Source: Gracilaria domingensis
Taxonomy: Eukaryota > Rhodophyta > Florideophyceae > Gracilariales > Gracilariaceae
Direction of reading: 5' to 3'
DNA length: 64,000 nucleotides
Assembly: GCA_022539475.1 (NCBI GenBank)
Contig: VCMS01000006.1
Coordinates: forward strand, 202,504-266,503
Each line of letters starts with the position of its first letter. Position 1 is the stretch's first letter. The notes under the pieces are model-generated. The model did no database searches and was not told the origin of the DNA. It saw nothing but the letters and a program-made list of their open reading frames with translations. A program made the position numbers and the translations under genes. Below, piece after piece: positions 47,701 through 57,685 of the stretch.

Positions 47701-50301
47701 TGGAGTTTGGATAAAGAGTCGTGCACGGTATCAAGAAGAGGTTGCACTCCCGTGTGCAGATCCCCGCTCGAGTGGTTGACTATCCCCGTAAGTACACACG
47801 ACCGTATTAGCAATAGGTGTGGAAAGACAAGAGCGATGACGATAATCGCGGAACACTGTGTGTAGCTTGCGTCAAACGGATAGATAACAAATACCAGCAC
47901 GCATCCTGGTTTCCGCTGGGGCCGGTGCATGTCTGCTTTCAATGTTCTGTTATTCATCTAGCTGCCCAACAGCGTAGGATACTTCGCTATAAGGCCCATG
48001 AAGAGCATGATGACAAACTATTGGAGCGGCGACTTCTTACAGCGTTTGTGCCCATCTTCTTTCACGTCTCACCCCATTGTGATGATCATCATCACATCAT
48101 GATGAGGCCAAGGGCATTTTGTAATGAAGTTCCTCACAAACATGTTTCCTAACATCTCCCCCATTACACGCCACGTAAAGTCACGGGCCCGTCGGATGAT
48201 GCATGTCCTGAAGAAGATAGAAGCAACAGAGGTCAAGATTTTTTCGGTCTTCTGTTACAAGGTGCTTCGGACAGAAGGCTGAGACGACGGGCCATCAATA
48301 TTGCTGTCAAATATGCAGAACTGCGAAGCTTTAGTATCTCCTCATTTGTCCTTGACAGGAAAGGTCGAGTTTTTGCCGGATAACTGCAATAGCTTCATCA
48401 AGCAAACATGGCCAGCGGTAGTCTGTTGCATCCACATTTGAAACTAGACCTCCAGTGTGAGAGTGTGAGTCAGTGACGGTCCAGGATCAAACCGTTGCGG
48501 TTCACAATAAAGACGACGGTAGCCTTACCACTGGGCACTAAAAAATCCTGTCTTTCGCAATGGTATATTAATCGGTGATCTGTACCCTTCGCATAGATTT
48601 TTGCCTAAAAATCCAAATACACGTGTCAGCAAATGTTGCCTCTGGAAGGCATCAAGGTACCCAGATTTTAGAGGTTTTTTTAGCGGGGTGCGATTTTAGG
48701 GGGTTTTGGGTGGGTACAGATTTGAAAAAGAACCCTGATTTTAGGGGCTTTTGCAGGGGTAGGGATTTTGTTTCATATTAGGGTTATAAGGTGGGTACAG
48801 GTTTCACTTAATGCAAAGAATTGCGACAGTGTGAAGTTCACACTGTGAACAGCATCGCGCCACGAAGTTCGTCGTGCAAACTCGTCATGTGATTGAGGAA
48901 AAACCCCAACATCGATTAACGGTTACTCTGCTCCTTAAGGACCGTAATGAACATCAAAACTCTTTGCGAGTCATCTTTCTTCTTCTATAGCCTTTTTAAA
49001 ACATTCATACTTCGGGTAACACACTGGTAATCCTCCAGAGAGAGCGTTTATTCGAACAGAACAGCTCTAAACATACATTTGACATGCACAAATAGAGAGC
49101 GAAACATAGGGGCCTTGAGACAGTATGCATTTCAATTGTCAACCTCCGTTCCGTTCTTGATTAATCAATTATTATTGGTATCGCATTTATGTATGTCTCC
49201 CACCGAAGAGCACCTCTAGACTATTATTCAAATGTTACGTATATAACGGTAGCAACACGCACGGTTAGCCATAAAGACAAAAGGAAGAATTTGCCATCAG
49301 CCGAAGAAACCTTTGACCTTCTTTACGAGAAACCATCTGTGTCACCTGATTTGTGTGGACATAATTCTCATCTTCGGCCGTACCTGTCCAGAATCAATCT
49401 TTGCACAGAAAGAGAGGTTTGGGCCATGGGAGCGAGAGCTATTCGTAGCTCTGCATGAACTCTTTCCGTTGTTGGAGAGCCACGTGACGCAGAATCGTCG
49501 GTTGAATACTTGATTCGGCACAATTCATATAACTTCTTGGTATTTCTAAAGAGAGAGATATATTCATTTGAAGCTCTTCTATAGCAATAAGAAACTACCT
49601 GTACTGTCCATTACAATAGAAAATCAAAAGCAAAGTTGAGTGCCAGTCATCTGATCCGGAATGTTTGAGCCCCGACGAAGACGGAAGAGAAGCCGAAGTT
49701 TTTGTTGTTGTTAGAGCCTTCAAAGTTCAACAGGGCTTTGGAAATATTATATCCACTCGCAAGGAACCTTGAACCTGTGACGCGAGGGTGGCACAGATGA
49801 CCATGATGATTACACAATCCTCTTATAGATTGTTGGTCTTCTCAGCGAGAGAGAGGTTCTTGTAAGAAAGTTTTACTTCAACATCTTAAGTCGCTGCCAA
49901 GAAACAAACGTTGTAACATTGGCAGAGCTACCTTTGGTACCAAAGCGCAAAAACAGACAAGAGGAGAGACTCAAATTCTGGTGCGTAAAGAGAGTTCCTT
50001 ACCCTTGTACTGTACCAATGGTAATCCTAAACTCAAGTCTACAAATATACGAATGGGTGTTGACATGAGACGATATCATGACATGAGACGATATCAATGA
50101 ACAGACCGTTCAGGAACATTTCATCGAGCACATGTCTACGTGCGTGCAGCACCAAAACTTTTACGCTTTTAGTCCACATACAGATGCCACCAACTCTTCT
50201 ATATACACTGGCGTTTATTTTATAGCCATTCTTCTTTCTCGCGTTCAAACATAAATTGCAAAACAGCTGAGCTCATATCGTCGGAGATTCTTGATGAAAG
50301 A
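47701..50301. other. Long AT-rich gene desert
   Basis: About 2.6 kb with only short frames. It includes a telomere-like degenerate repeat near 48.66-48.80 kb (separate entry). I see no RNA gene or transposon end. Confidence 0.4.
48657..48806 (+). repeat. Degenerate TTTTAGGG-like repeat
   Basis: The motif GATTTTAGGGG and variants recur (GATTTTAGAGG, GATTTTAGGGGG, GATTTTAGGGGC, ATATTAGGG) with GGGTGGGTACAG between some, giving units of roughly 30-50 bases. A decayed minisatellite; it resembles TTTTAGGG-type telomere DNA but in an interstitial position. Confidence 0.5.
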
Positions 50302-51696
50302 TTACCAATTACAATGGAAAGCTAATACTCGTTTTTGTTGCTCTTGCTCTTTCCGCCATCGAGAAATGTTCTCCTCACAACGCTGCAGAAGAAGGAAGTT
50401 CTTCTTTAGAGTAGCGTTCGCTCGGTGTCCTTCTGCAGAATTGTGGAATTCATGCAAATCATTCTCCCGCAGTTTCCTACTCAATTTTGCCGAAAGTTGT
50501 TGGTTCTCATTCTTTGCCGTGGCATGAATTTCAAACATTGCTACAGGAACGTTCAGATTTGCGGCAGCTTGTAGCCAGAGGCGAGCGTCATCTTCACTTC
50601 TTTCACAGCCTGTACCGTTTTCAAGAATTTTGGCTAGTCTGACCGCACAATACGGAATTTGTCGATTCGCGGCGCTCTGCACGCAAGAGAAAAACTCTTG
50701 AGGTGATACTCGCCGCTCATGCGTTTCCAATCTGCGGTCTTCCTCCTGAATTCTGTTCCGTGAGTTCACCATTCGCTCATTCTGTGTTTCTCTTTCAAGT
50801 TGATCTAAAGCAAGAAAATATCCTTGAGAAGCAGCTTCTTTAAGCATCTGAATATCTTGATTCAGCCTCGAATCTAAGCAAGATTTGACATCAATTTCTT
50901 GCAAGTTTCTGCACTTAGTTGGATTGCGAAACTTAACTCGAAGTATCTGACGATTTTGCAGCTCACATTCTACTCTTTGCAAACATGCTGCACGTAATTG
51001 ACGTCTGAATGACCTGGATATTCTAGATGAAGGGGACAACATGATTCCGAGTACTGCTTGGCACGCAGGATGCCTATGCCGAGCTGCTTTGACCAGCAGA
51101 TCGCATATCTCTTCGAAGGACATTGGCGACGTGTTCCAGCGCTCCTTCAAGTGAAACCACGAGCCGAATGCGATAGCATCAGGACAACCATGAGCTATAC
51201 CAGCAGAAAGCAGCTGTGAGTTCTTCGAAGACAGAGGAGCCTTTGCAGACCATTCATCTACCGCTACGAGAACAGCCAGGATTGATAGAGCACGACGACG
51301 ATTTACAAATGCAGTCCTGCTTGAGGATGAGTGTTTCTGTAGGTCAAGCATAGATTTTCGCGCGCTTTCAAAGTTCTTTGCATGCAAGGCACAAAGAACA
51401 CGATCCCATATTTGAGAGGAAGTTTGCGGTTGATCTTGAACGGGAAGCATTCTTGATAGGACGGAGACAAACAACTTCGCGGTGTGGGAGACGAGCTCCT
51501 TTTTTGAAAACGACGGATTCTCAGTGGAGTCCCGACGTCTCTCCACTTTATCTTTATCTCTCAACTGAGAATCTGGAACAGCTTTGTCCTCGGCTTTCTG
51601 TTGCGGTAGATTCGGCGCTACAGACTGCGGAAACGGTCTTTTGTGTTTTCCAAGCGGATTATCGTTTCGGTCAATGTTCAGTCGAGAAGGAGGCAT
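50302..51696 (-). CDS. Sel1-like repeat protein
   Basis: 464 residues. Alpha-helical throughout. The C-terminal half contains Sel1-like repeats of the TPR superfamily: the clearest is CAVRLAKILENGTGCERSEDDARLWLQAAANLNVPVAMFEI (positions about 340-380), preceded by EAASQGYFLALDQLE and AARHRHPACQAVLGIML units. Sel1 repeats are protein-protein scaffolds, for example in ER-associated degradation adaptors; no signal peptide or membrane segment is seen here, so a cytosolic or nuclear role is likelier. N-terminus disordered and basic; the C-terminus is Gln/Arg-rich and may form a coiled coil. No specific orthologue recognised. Confidence 0.65.
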   Translation of the reverse strand: MPPSRLNIDRNDNPLGKHKRPFPQSVAPNLPQQKAEDKAVPDSQLRDKDKVERRRDSTENPSFSKKELVSHTAKLFVSVLSRMLPVQDQPQTSSQIWDRVLCALHAKNFESARKSMLDLQKHSSSSRTAFVNRRRALSILAVLVAVDEWSAKAPLSSKNSQLLSAGIAHGCPDAIAFGSWFHLKERWNTSPMSFEEICDLLVKAARHRHPACQAVLGIMLSPSSRISRSFRRQLRAACLQRVECELQNRQILRVKFRNPTKCRNLQEIDVKSCLDSRLNQDIQMLKEAASQGYFLALDQLERETQNERMVNSRNRIQEEDRRLETHERRVSPQEFFSCVQSAANRQIPYCAVRLAKILENGTGCERSEDDARLWLQAAANLNVPVAMFEIHATAKNENQQLSAKLSRKLRENDLHEFHNSAEGHRANATLKKNFLLLQRCEENISRWRKEQEQQKRVLAFHCNW

Positions 51697-52590
51697 TAGA
51701 GAATCTGCGTGGGATTTCGCTTGCTGCAGTCGAATTTAACAGGCCACCGAGACGATGAATTTGCAATGAATGTTGACGGGGCGTGAAGTAAACGAGGGAT
51801 CTTCCAATTGAGTTGCTCCTTCAAAACTGGCGCCCTTCTACACGAGAATGAGAATAGGAAAGCGGGGGAATCTGAAGTCCTAAAAGCAGATTGATTGTTG
51901 TGGCTTCCGTGACGAGTACTTAGTTACAGTGGACAGTGCAGGATATGTTCAACGCTTCTTCTTATCATCATCATCATCTTCTTCTTCTTTACTCCAAGTT
52001 TCCGCACTCCTATTCCACGAAAAGGATAGTTCTGTCCTATTCATATATGTCCAAACAACGCCTGGGATTCGTGTAGCAAAGAAAACAAGTGGCGGGTGGA
52101 CAGTAGTAGGTTGTCCCCACAAATGTCGGGAAACATAGGGCTGTGCAACAAGTTTTGTGCTGGATTTAAGGGACCACGCAAGAATAGACAACGTCTTTAT
52201 GTTGACTTGCTTTGAGCATCCATTATGATGACAATGAAGCATATAGTACTGCATGTCACAACGAGACGCTGCAATATCCACGTACGTAACAATTACTCCC
52301 GGGCCGAACATCCGATCGTAGAACGTTCAGTTTAAGAGGGCATCGCGTTCTGGACGCCCCAATGGAAAGTCCTCAAGAAAAGCTTCTTGGACACCATCTA
52401 TCGCGGAAAATGAGGTTAGCGACGCGCTCTAGTGACTGCAATGATAAGAGCGAAACACCCATGACGACCTTACCTCAGTAGCAGTCAGTGGGAGGTGAAA
52501 GCTAAAACACGCACACAGTGCCCGGCCCGAGGCTAAAGATTAAGACACGCATCCTGAGCTACCACAGACTTTATACACGGAAAGACATAC
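51697..52590. other. Intergenic region with ATC/TTC microsatellite
   Basis: Between two minus-strand genes. Contains a short ATC then TTC simple repeat at about 51958-51990. No gene seen. Confidence 0.4.
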
Positions 52591-53562
52591 TTAATGGCCA
52601 TTGCGGGTTGATTGGACCAGTTTCTCATACCTAAGAACTTCACCGGGACTGCCGAGACAAACTGGAGTGCGCTGCTCACACTCCTCAACACGCATATCGA
52701 GGACACTAGACTCACCAGTGCTTGAGCGGCCACCTGCCGCAGCAATAAGATAAGCCATAGGCAATGCTTCATATGCAAGTCGCAACTTGGCCGGTGCAGA
52801 AGGTGAAACAGGAGATACAAACACTCCATTGCGCTGCATAAGAATCTGCGTGACATCCGGAACCATACCTCCAGAGTATCTCAGGGTATACTTGTTCTTC
52901 ATATAATATTGAATGAGAAGATTATACGCCTCATTGTCTTGCGCGCAGCGCAGATTGGCAGGAGCAAACAACTTCCCTTCTTTGATTTCGTAGATGTCTC
53001 TGGTGTGTCTCCATGCTCCGTTAAACAAAGTGAAATGATTGACATACGAACCAAAAGAGCGTGCGGCAATGAACATTGTAGCTTGCGGTCCATACACCAC
53101 GGCAATAGCCGCAGCCATGTCACGCCCAGTAACACCAACGAGTTTCTGGCCGGGCCAGACGCCAAAGATAGAACCGACCGAGAAGTTGGACGCCATAATA
53201 GAGGATCCATCCAGTGGGTCAAAGGCCACGGTGTAGGCACCATTCTCGTTTAGCTTCTTCTCTACCGGAGTTTCTTCAGAGGACCCAACTGCGACAGCAC
53301 CACACTTCTCCAAAGCCTTCATGATGATTCTATCAGCTTGCACATCAATTTTCAACTGCTCATCCCCAAACGGGTTCACAGACGCAGCCTTGTCCGCAGC
53401 ATGAGTGCTCTCTCGCAACAAATGGGCAATTTTGGTGGAGGCCTCAGCGATAGCATTGACGACGGAAACCAGCGCAGGATCCTTGAAGCTACAAAGCTTG
53501 TCATTCAAAGACGGCGTGAGCGACGAAATGAACGCCGTTGAAGCTTCAAGCAAGTCAGTCAT
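52591..53562 (-). CDS. Sedoheptulose-1,7-bisphosphatase-like enzyme
   Basis: Inositol-phosphatase/FBPase superfamily; dephosphorylates sedoheptulose 1,7-bisphosphate (and perhaps fructose 1,6-bisphosphate). 323 residues from the first ATG; an in-frame stop lies upstream, so no N-terminal presequence is encoded in this exon. The metal and substrate motifs are clear: GDEQLKIDVQAD, AFDPLDGSSIMASNFSVGSI, GVWPGQKLVGVTGRD, KYTLRYSGGMVPDV and KLRLAYEALPMAYLIAAAGG. These match plant SBPase better than FBPase (for example FGVWPG and RYTGGMVPDV). Plant Calvin-cycle SBPase carries a transit peptide, which is not visible here, so this copy may be cytosolic, or its targeting exon lies elsewhere. The thioredoxin-regulated CxxxxC loop of plastid SBPase is also not evident. 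Confidence 0.88.
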   Translation of the reverse strand: MTDLLEASTAFISSLTPSLNDKLCSFKDPALVSVVNAIAEASTKIAHLLRESTHAADKAASVNPFGDEQLKIDVQADRIIMKALEKCGAVAVGSSEETPVEKKLNENGAYTVAFDPLDGSSIMASNFSVGSIFGVWPGQKLVGVTGRDMAAAIAVVYGPQATMFIAARSFGSYVNHFTLFNGAWRHTRDIYEIKEGKLFAPANLRCAQDNEAYNLLIQYYMKNKYTLRYSGGMVPDVTQILMQRNGVFVSPVSPSAPAKLRLAYEALPMAYLIAAAGGRSSTGESSVLDMRVEECEQRTPVCLGSPGEVLRYEKLVQSTRNGH

Positions 53563-53910
53563 GGCCTCGGTACACGCTTTAGAAGACAACCGCTCTCTCC
53601 CTAATATTCAGAAACGAAAATCCGGAGCACCAGAATGAGTTCGGAAGAAGGAAGCAGCGACGCAGACGATGCCGTTGTAATATACCCTTGCCAAGTTGCA
53701 CCTGGGAGCAATGCAGAGAAACGATGACAGAGGCAAGTCATCCTGGAGAATCTGGTACCGTCGTACCCTTGGTCGAGCTGACGTCAGTGACGTGGACGCA
53801 GCGAGTGGCACTCGGGAGCACTGGCGGAGAAATTCGGACAGGAGCCTGCTCGCATTGGCGGAGAAAACAAAAGGTTGAAGCAAAACGAAGTGAAAAACAA
53901 TGAAATGAAC
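53563..53910. other. Short intergenic region
   Basis: Between the SBPase-like gene start and the tRNA gene. Nothing recognised. Confidence 0.4.
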
Positions 53911-53984
53911 CGACCCTGGCAGGACTTGAACCTGCAATCTCCGGATCCGTAGACCGATGCCTTATCCAATTTGGCCACAGGGCC
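53911..53984 (-). tRNA. tRNA-Arg (anticodon ACG)
   Basis: Reading the minus strand, GGCCCTG pairs with CAGGGTC as a 7-bp acceptor stem (one G-U), the T arm is GCAGG-TTCAAGT-CCTGC with a perfect stem, the D arm has GCC/GGC with a GG loop, and the anticodon loop is CTACGGA, giving ACG. It resembles plant tRNA-Arg(ACG). The pair next to the anticodon loop is a U-U mismatch, and one stem pair is G-U, so it is slightly weak. CCA is not encoded, as usual for nuclear genes. No intron. Confidence 0.9.
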
Positions 53985-54307
53985 TGAGAGCTGGTTACCC
54001 GATATGAGCCATTACATGATATATATAGCAGAATAGTTTACAATCTTGGACACGAGACCAAATCCACCTTCCCCAGTGCCATGAAGACAAAAGCAAGTGC
54101 GAAGTTGACCACAAAATCTTCTCGGCTGCGCGTTTCTACTGCGTCAGCGATTCCGTCAGCGATTCCGCACGTCAAGCACGGCATTGCAAACAAACTCGTG
54201 TGAGGGATAACACTCCGAAATTCTTGTTCTGGGCGCTACAGATCATCATTCAACGGATTAACATTCCACTACTGTGGCAGGTCAGACAGAATCTAGTCAA
54301 TCGCCCT
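53985..54307. other. Intergenic region
   Basis: Between the tRNA gene and the membrane protein gene. No gene recognised. Confidence 0.35.
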
Positions 54308-54853
54308 ATGGCAAAACCGACAACAATGTCTTCATCACAAAAAATATATGCGAGTATACACGAGATGCTCTCCACGCTCACTGACGTGCTACAAAGCCAA
54401 GGTCTATCGCATGGTACCGCAAGTTTTGTGGCCTACCCATTAGCAGCATTCATCGTACTTTTCACTCCAGTTTTTCTACTCTCTGTTGTGCTATCAGCTG
54501 TGATTCTACTCACATGCTTGCTTGCTATTATCGCCACTGCGTTGACCACCTTGTTGATCATGTGCGTTAGCACCATGTTCATTGTTATCACGTTTGCCGC
54601 ATTTCTGTATTTCATTTTTGTCATATCTCTCGTGTTTACCGTATTTTCAGCCGTCTCGATCGTCGTTTGTGCCGCATTTTGTCTCGCCTTATACTTTGCG
54701 CTGGAGTTCTTGGGTGCTCGTGGATGGGCTCCTGCTCAGAAGCTTCATGCCAAAGTGTACAGTGCGATTCCAACACTCAACATTGAGCCTGAACCAAGAT
54801 ATGTTCCATGCGGAAACAATCTCAAGTCAACCTTCGTATCCACCTCGCCATAG
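54308..54853 (+). CDS. Hydrophobic membrane protein, unknown
   Basis: 181 residues from the ATG of MAKPTTMSSSQK. After a 35-residue hydrophilic helix-like start comes an almost continuous hydrophobic block of about 100 residues (roughly 40-140), probably four tightly packed membrane segments or two hairpins, followed by a short polar C-terminus. The alternation of long hydrophobic helices with few charged residues resembles lipid-droplet hairpin proteins (promethin/LDAF1 type) in a general way, but I cannot assign it; other small multi-span families fit equally well. No sorting signal recognised. Confidence 0.6.
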   Translation: MAKPTTMSSSQKIYASIHEMLSTLTDVLQSQGLSHGTASFVAYPLAAFIVLFTPVFLLSVVLSAVILLTCLLAIIATALTTLLIMCVSTMFIVITFAAFLYFIFVISLVFTVFSAVSIVVCAAFCLALYFALEFLGARGWAPAQKLHAKVYSAIPTLNIEPEPRYVPCGNNLKSTFVSTSP

Positions 54854-55146
54854 GCTCGTTGCTTATTCTACCTTTCTTGTCGAATGCGCGTTGACAAATG
54901 CGCATTGTCATATGCATTGACAAGATGCTCACGCAGAACAACGAATTGAATTGCCCCAGCGTCACGGGACCAAATTCACCCAACTACAATCGTAGCAGTC
55001 GCTGTCTCCATTCATAAACAAGCATTCAAAAGCCTTCACGATTTCCCTGCTCACAAAACCTGCCATAGACAACAAACAATCTTGTACGGTAAGCCGCAAA
55101 ATTGGGAGCACCAGTATATCATATCGAACCACCACAACAACACGCC
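54854..55146. other. Convergent intergenic region
   Basis: About 290 bases separating two converging genes. Nothing recognised. Confidence 0.35.
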
Positions 55147-55746
55147 CTAGGAACCAGCAGGATTTTCACCCCATCGAAACTTAGGACCATCTGGCCCATC
55201 TCGCCACTTCTCTTCCGGATCTTCCTCCTCAGAAGGGATCTGATCCCACCACAAAACCGACTTGAACACAATCTGCCTACATGTAGGGCACGGAATAATC
55301 TTACGCCCGCTACACATTCGACATTGCGACGAACTGACAGTCTCCATAATGGTGAGTGTGAAGAATCCCGTCCCATTACAAACCGGGCAGTCGACTTCAC
55401 CGTTTCCAGTGCACTGAACGCAATCAGGGTCCCCGCTTACTTCGAACGCGTTTGGTATAGTAATTTGTACCTCGTCATCATCTTCTTCAGCTTGTTCAGG
55501 TAAACCCGAAGCGCTTTCCGACTTTGTCTCGTCGCTTGAACTGTCAGAAGATGGTTGAGCCTGCTCAGCCGACATACGAACCCTCCTCCTCCTCGCCACG
55601 GTCTGCCGCGCACGATTCAGCGGTCGAAACGACGACAGGCCTCGAAGCGATAAAGAGCACACAGAGGTGCATGGGCAAAGTGAGCATAGTGGCAAGAAAC
55701 AGGTTGTAGACGCATCAGGGCGTGTGAAACTTTGATGTTGCTGCAT
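55147..55746 (-). CDS. Plastid-targeted DnaJ-type zinc-finger protein (BSD2-like)
   Basis: 199 residues from the ATG of MQQHQSFTRPDAS; the same frame is open for another 97 residues upstream to an ATG at 56037. The first 50 residues are rich in Ser, Cys, Arg, Thr and contain Phe but almost no acidic residues, fitting a plastid transit peptide of a red alga. The mature part has an acidic Ser/Glu spacer, then a DnaJ-type zinc-finger with CxxCxGxG motifs: CVQCTGNG, CPVCNGTG, CRMCSGRK and CPTCR. A C-terminal WWDQIP segment follows. Plant BSD2 (Rubisco assembly) and related plastid zinc-finger chaperones have the same architecture without the J domain. The specific client is not known. Confidence 0.7.
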   Translation of the reverse strand: MQQHQSFTRPDASTTCFLPLCSLCPCTSVCSLSLRGLSSFRPLNRARQTVARRRRVRMSAEQAQPSSDSSSDETKSESASGLPEQAEEDDDEVQITIPNAFEVSGDPDCVQCTGNGEVDCPVCNGTGFFTLTIMETVSSSQCRMCSGRKIIPCPTCRQIVFKSVLWWDQIPSEEEDPEEKWRDGPDGPKFRWGENPAGS

Positions 55747-56791
55747 GACGCTGAACAGGTCTACGACCCGGGTCCTTTGTTCAGACGTAAGCGCGCGGCG
55801 ATAAGGCGATGGTGGCGGCCGCCTTCGATTCGTGAAGCTCAGGAGCTGAGAGGGGCGGGAGCGCGCTCCGACCCGAGGTGCGGAAGGAATGGGTGCTTTT
55901 CGATAGGGTTTTGTCATTTGCGAGATTGCAAGCGGCATGTGATTGCCTCGGTAGCCGTGGTAGCCTTCCATACACTTCGGATACTTTGGGGGTTTGCTGC
56001 CGTTTGCCGGCGCGGCACGTGCAGCTTGGTCAGCCATGCATTATGCATCATGCATTGCGCATTCGCATGCAATCTTCGCCAGTTCGGCACCCTCTGGTTC
56101 TCGTCAACCGCATAATTCATCGCGGATGCTTCGGGGAGTTATGGCCATGAAGTCTGAGATAACATCAAACTGCACGCAAACGGATCAGTGCTTCGCCACA
56201 CTCCTCTCCCCTTGGTAACTTACCAGGCCAGGCAGAGCGGTGCCGCGTGCGGCAGCGCCAAGCGCCACCTGGTATCGCTTCGGCCAGGAGTAAGCCACGG
56301 CGCCCAACCGCCAGCTTCTCCCAATTGGCAGCGGCGCTCGAATTCAATTGCGCCCAAGATGCGCGCGCGCGCTTCGCCGTCAATTCGATCACGCGCAGTT
56401 TGGCCCCACGTCACACTGTACACGGGTAGATATCTGCTTTCTGCAAGTAGATCACGGCGCCAGTAATTGCACTTCCAGTGGCGCATCTTCCCTCGTGCAA
56501 ATGGGGCAGGCTGAGCCACATTTGTCTCAAATTGCCGATTACCCGCGCAGCCGCCTTGAGCCGATTCTCCCCGCGTTTCCGTGACGATCCTTTCAATTAT
56601 CAGCGAGCGTTCTTCTCCGTGGCACCGCTCAAGATTGATAGCATCGTCTCCGCCTTTGTCGTCCGTCGGCGCTGTTTTAAAGCCACGCTCACAGCCGCTC
56701 CTCATGGCTATTCTGGACAGCACCTTCTACAATTCTCATCAATTACTCCCCCCACTACGTTTCTTCTTGTTGTTCTGAAAGTGCTACCATT
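55747..56791. promoter_or_regulatory. Divergent interval between zinc-finger and RING genes
   Basis: About 1 kb between divergent starts; its right half is moderately GC-rich. No further gene supported, though the zinc-finger frame extends into its left part (to 56037). Confidence 0.4.
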
Positions 56792-57685
56792 ATGCCTCGT
56801 CCCGTTGCCGTTCTCGCTACTATCGTCGCCGGTACCGCTGTTCGCCTCCTGGCCCCTCACCTGCCCTTCTTTCGCAAACGACGCAATCCCGAAGCCTCTC
56901 AAGCCCCTCAATTCGAAGACTTCACCGATGAAGAGGATGCGTCCCACTCCGAACAAGAATCTTTGACCGATATGCTGCCTTCCCCCTATCATGCTGGTCC
57001 CTCTCGCACTCATCATTTGCCCTCGCAACATAAGCCCGTTCTCTGTGCTGCCGATGTCCTGACTTTGCTTAATTCCATAGCCCCTCGCTCTAACGATGGC
57101 CTCCTCGCCTCAGCGCAGTGCACCTTCTGCCTGGAATATGTCAAAAGCGGACAACAAGCTCGAACAACTCCGTGCAAGCACGTCTTTCATGCAAACTGTT
57201 TGGAGCAATGGGTGCTGCACGCCACCACGAAATTGATGACTCCTGCAATGTACACTGTCGCCCGTGATGGCACGGTTCGTTGCTCTGCCCGCTTCCCCTC
57301 TTGCCCCAACTGCTCTTCGATATTGGACGTCGTACCCAGACCAGTATGGAGCTTTGTTTTACTTTCCGCCGTGACTTCCTCCCTCTCCCTGTCTGACAAT
57401 CGCCATGCCGCTGAGATGTATCGGTCAGGGATGGTTGTGCGAGACGATATTCTGCGTCAGTTGTATGTACGCATTCCTGCTGAAGAAAGAGGTGTTGCAT
57501 TTGAATGGATTGAATCAATTGATGATGATGATAGCAGCTCCATCATATCACGTGAGGATGGGCTGCGTCAGAGTGGTATGACACCTCTTGTCTCTACACC
57601 GGCCCGGACCAGAGCTGAGCAACGTGGATTTGGCAGAACAGATACCCGTCTTGCCTTTGCCTCTAAAATGTGTCCAAGCCAATGA
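56792..57685 (+). CDS. RING-H2 finger protein, probable E3 ubiquitin ligase
   Basis: 297 residues. A short hydrophobic segment at the N-terminus (AVLATIVAGTAVRLLAPHL) may anchor it to a membrane. The RING-H2 domain (about residues 109-180) shows CTFC, CKHVFHANC and CPNC, which bind two zinc ions and recruit a ubiquitin-conjugating enzyme; the His at the fourth and fifth ligands makes it H2. The stretch between the sixth Cys (NCLEQW) and the last pair (CPNC) is unusually long, about 33 residues. A single hydrophobic stretch (about 188-200) may be a second membrane segment. The C-terminal half is acidic, Ser-rich and disordered. Substrates unknown. Confidence 0.82.
   Translation: MPRPVAVLATIVAGTAVRLLAPHLPFFRKRRNPEASQAPQFEDFTDEEDASHSEQESLTDMLPSPYHAGPSRTHHLPSQHKPVLCAADVLTLLNSIAPRSNDGLLASAQCTFCLEYVKSGQQARTTPCKHVFHANCLEQWVLHATTKLMTPAMYTVARDGTVRCSARFPSCPNCSSILDVVPRPVWSFVLLSAVTSSLSLSDNRHAAEMYRSGMVVRDDILRQLYVRIPAEERGVAFEWIESIDDDDSSSIISREDGLRQSGMTPLVSTPARTRAEQRGFGRTDTRLAFASKMCPSQ

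Noticed and set aside
47697-47957. 86-residue frame directly upstream of the NTR-like gene
   Set aside because: It ends at the gene's start codon and lies in its 5' leader; no similarity.
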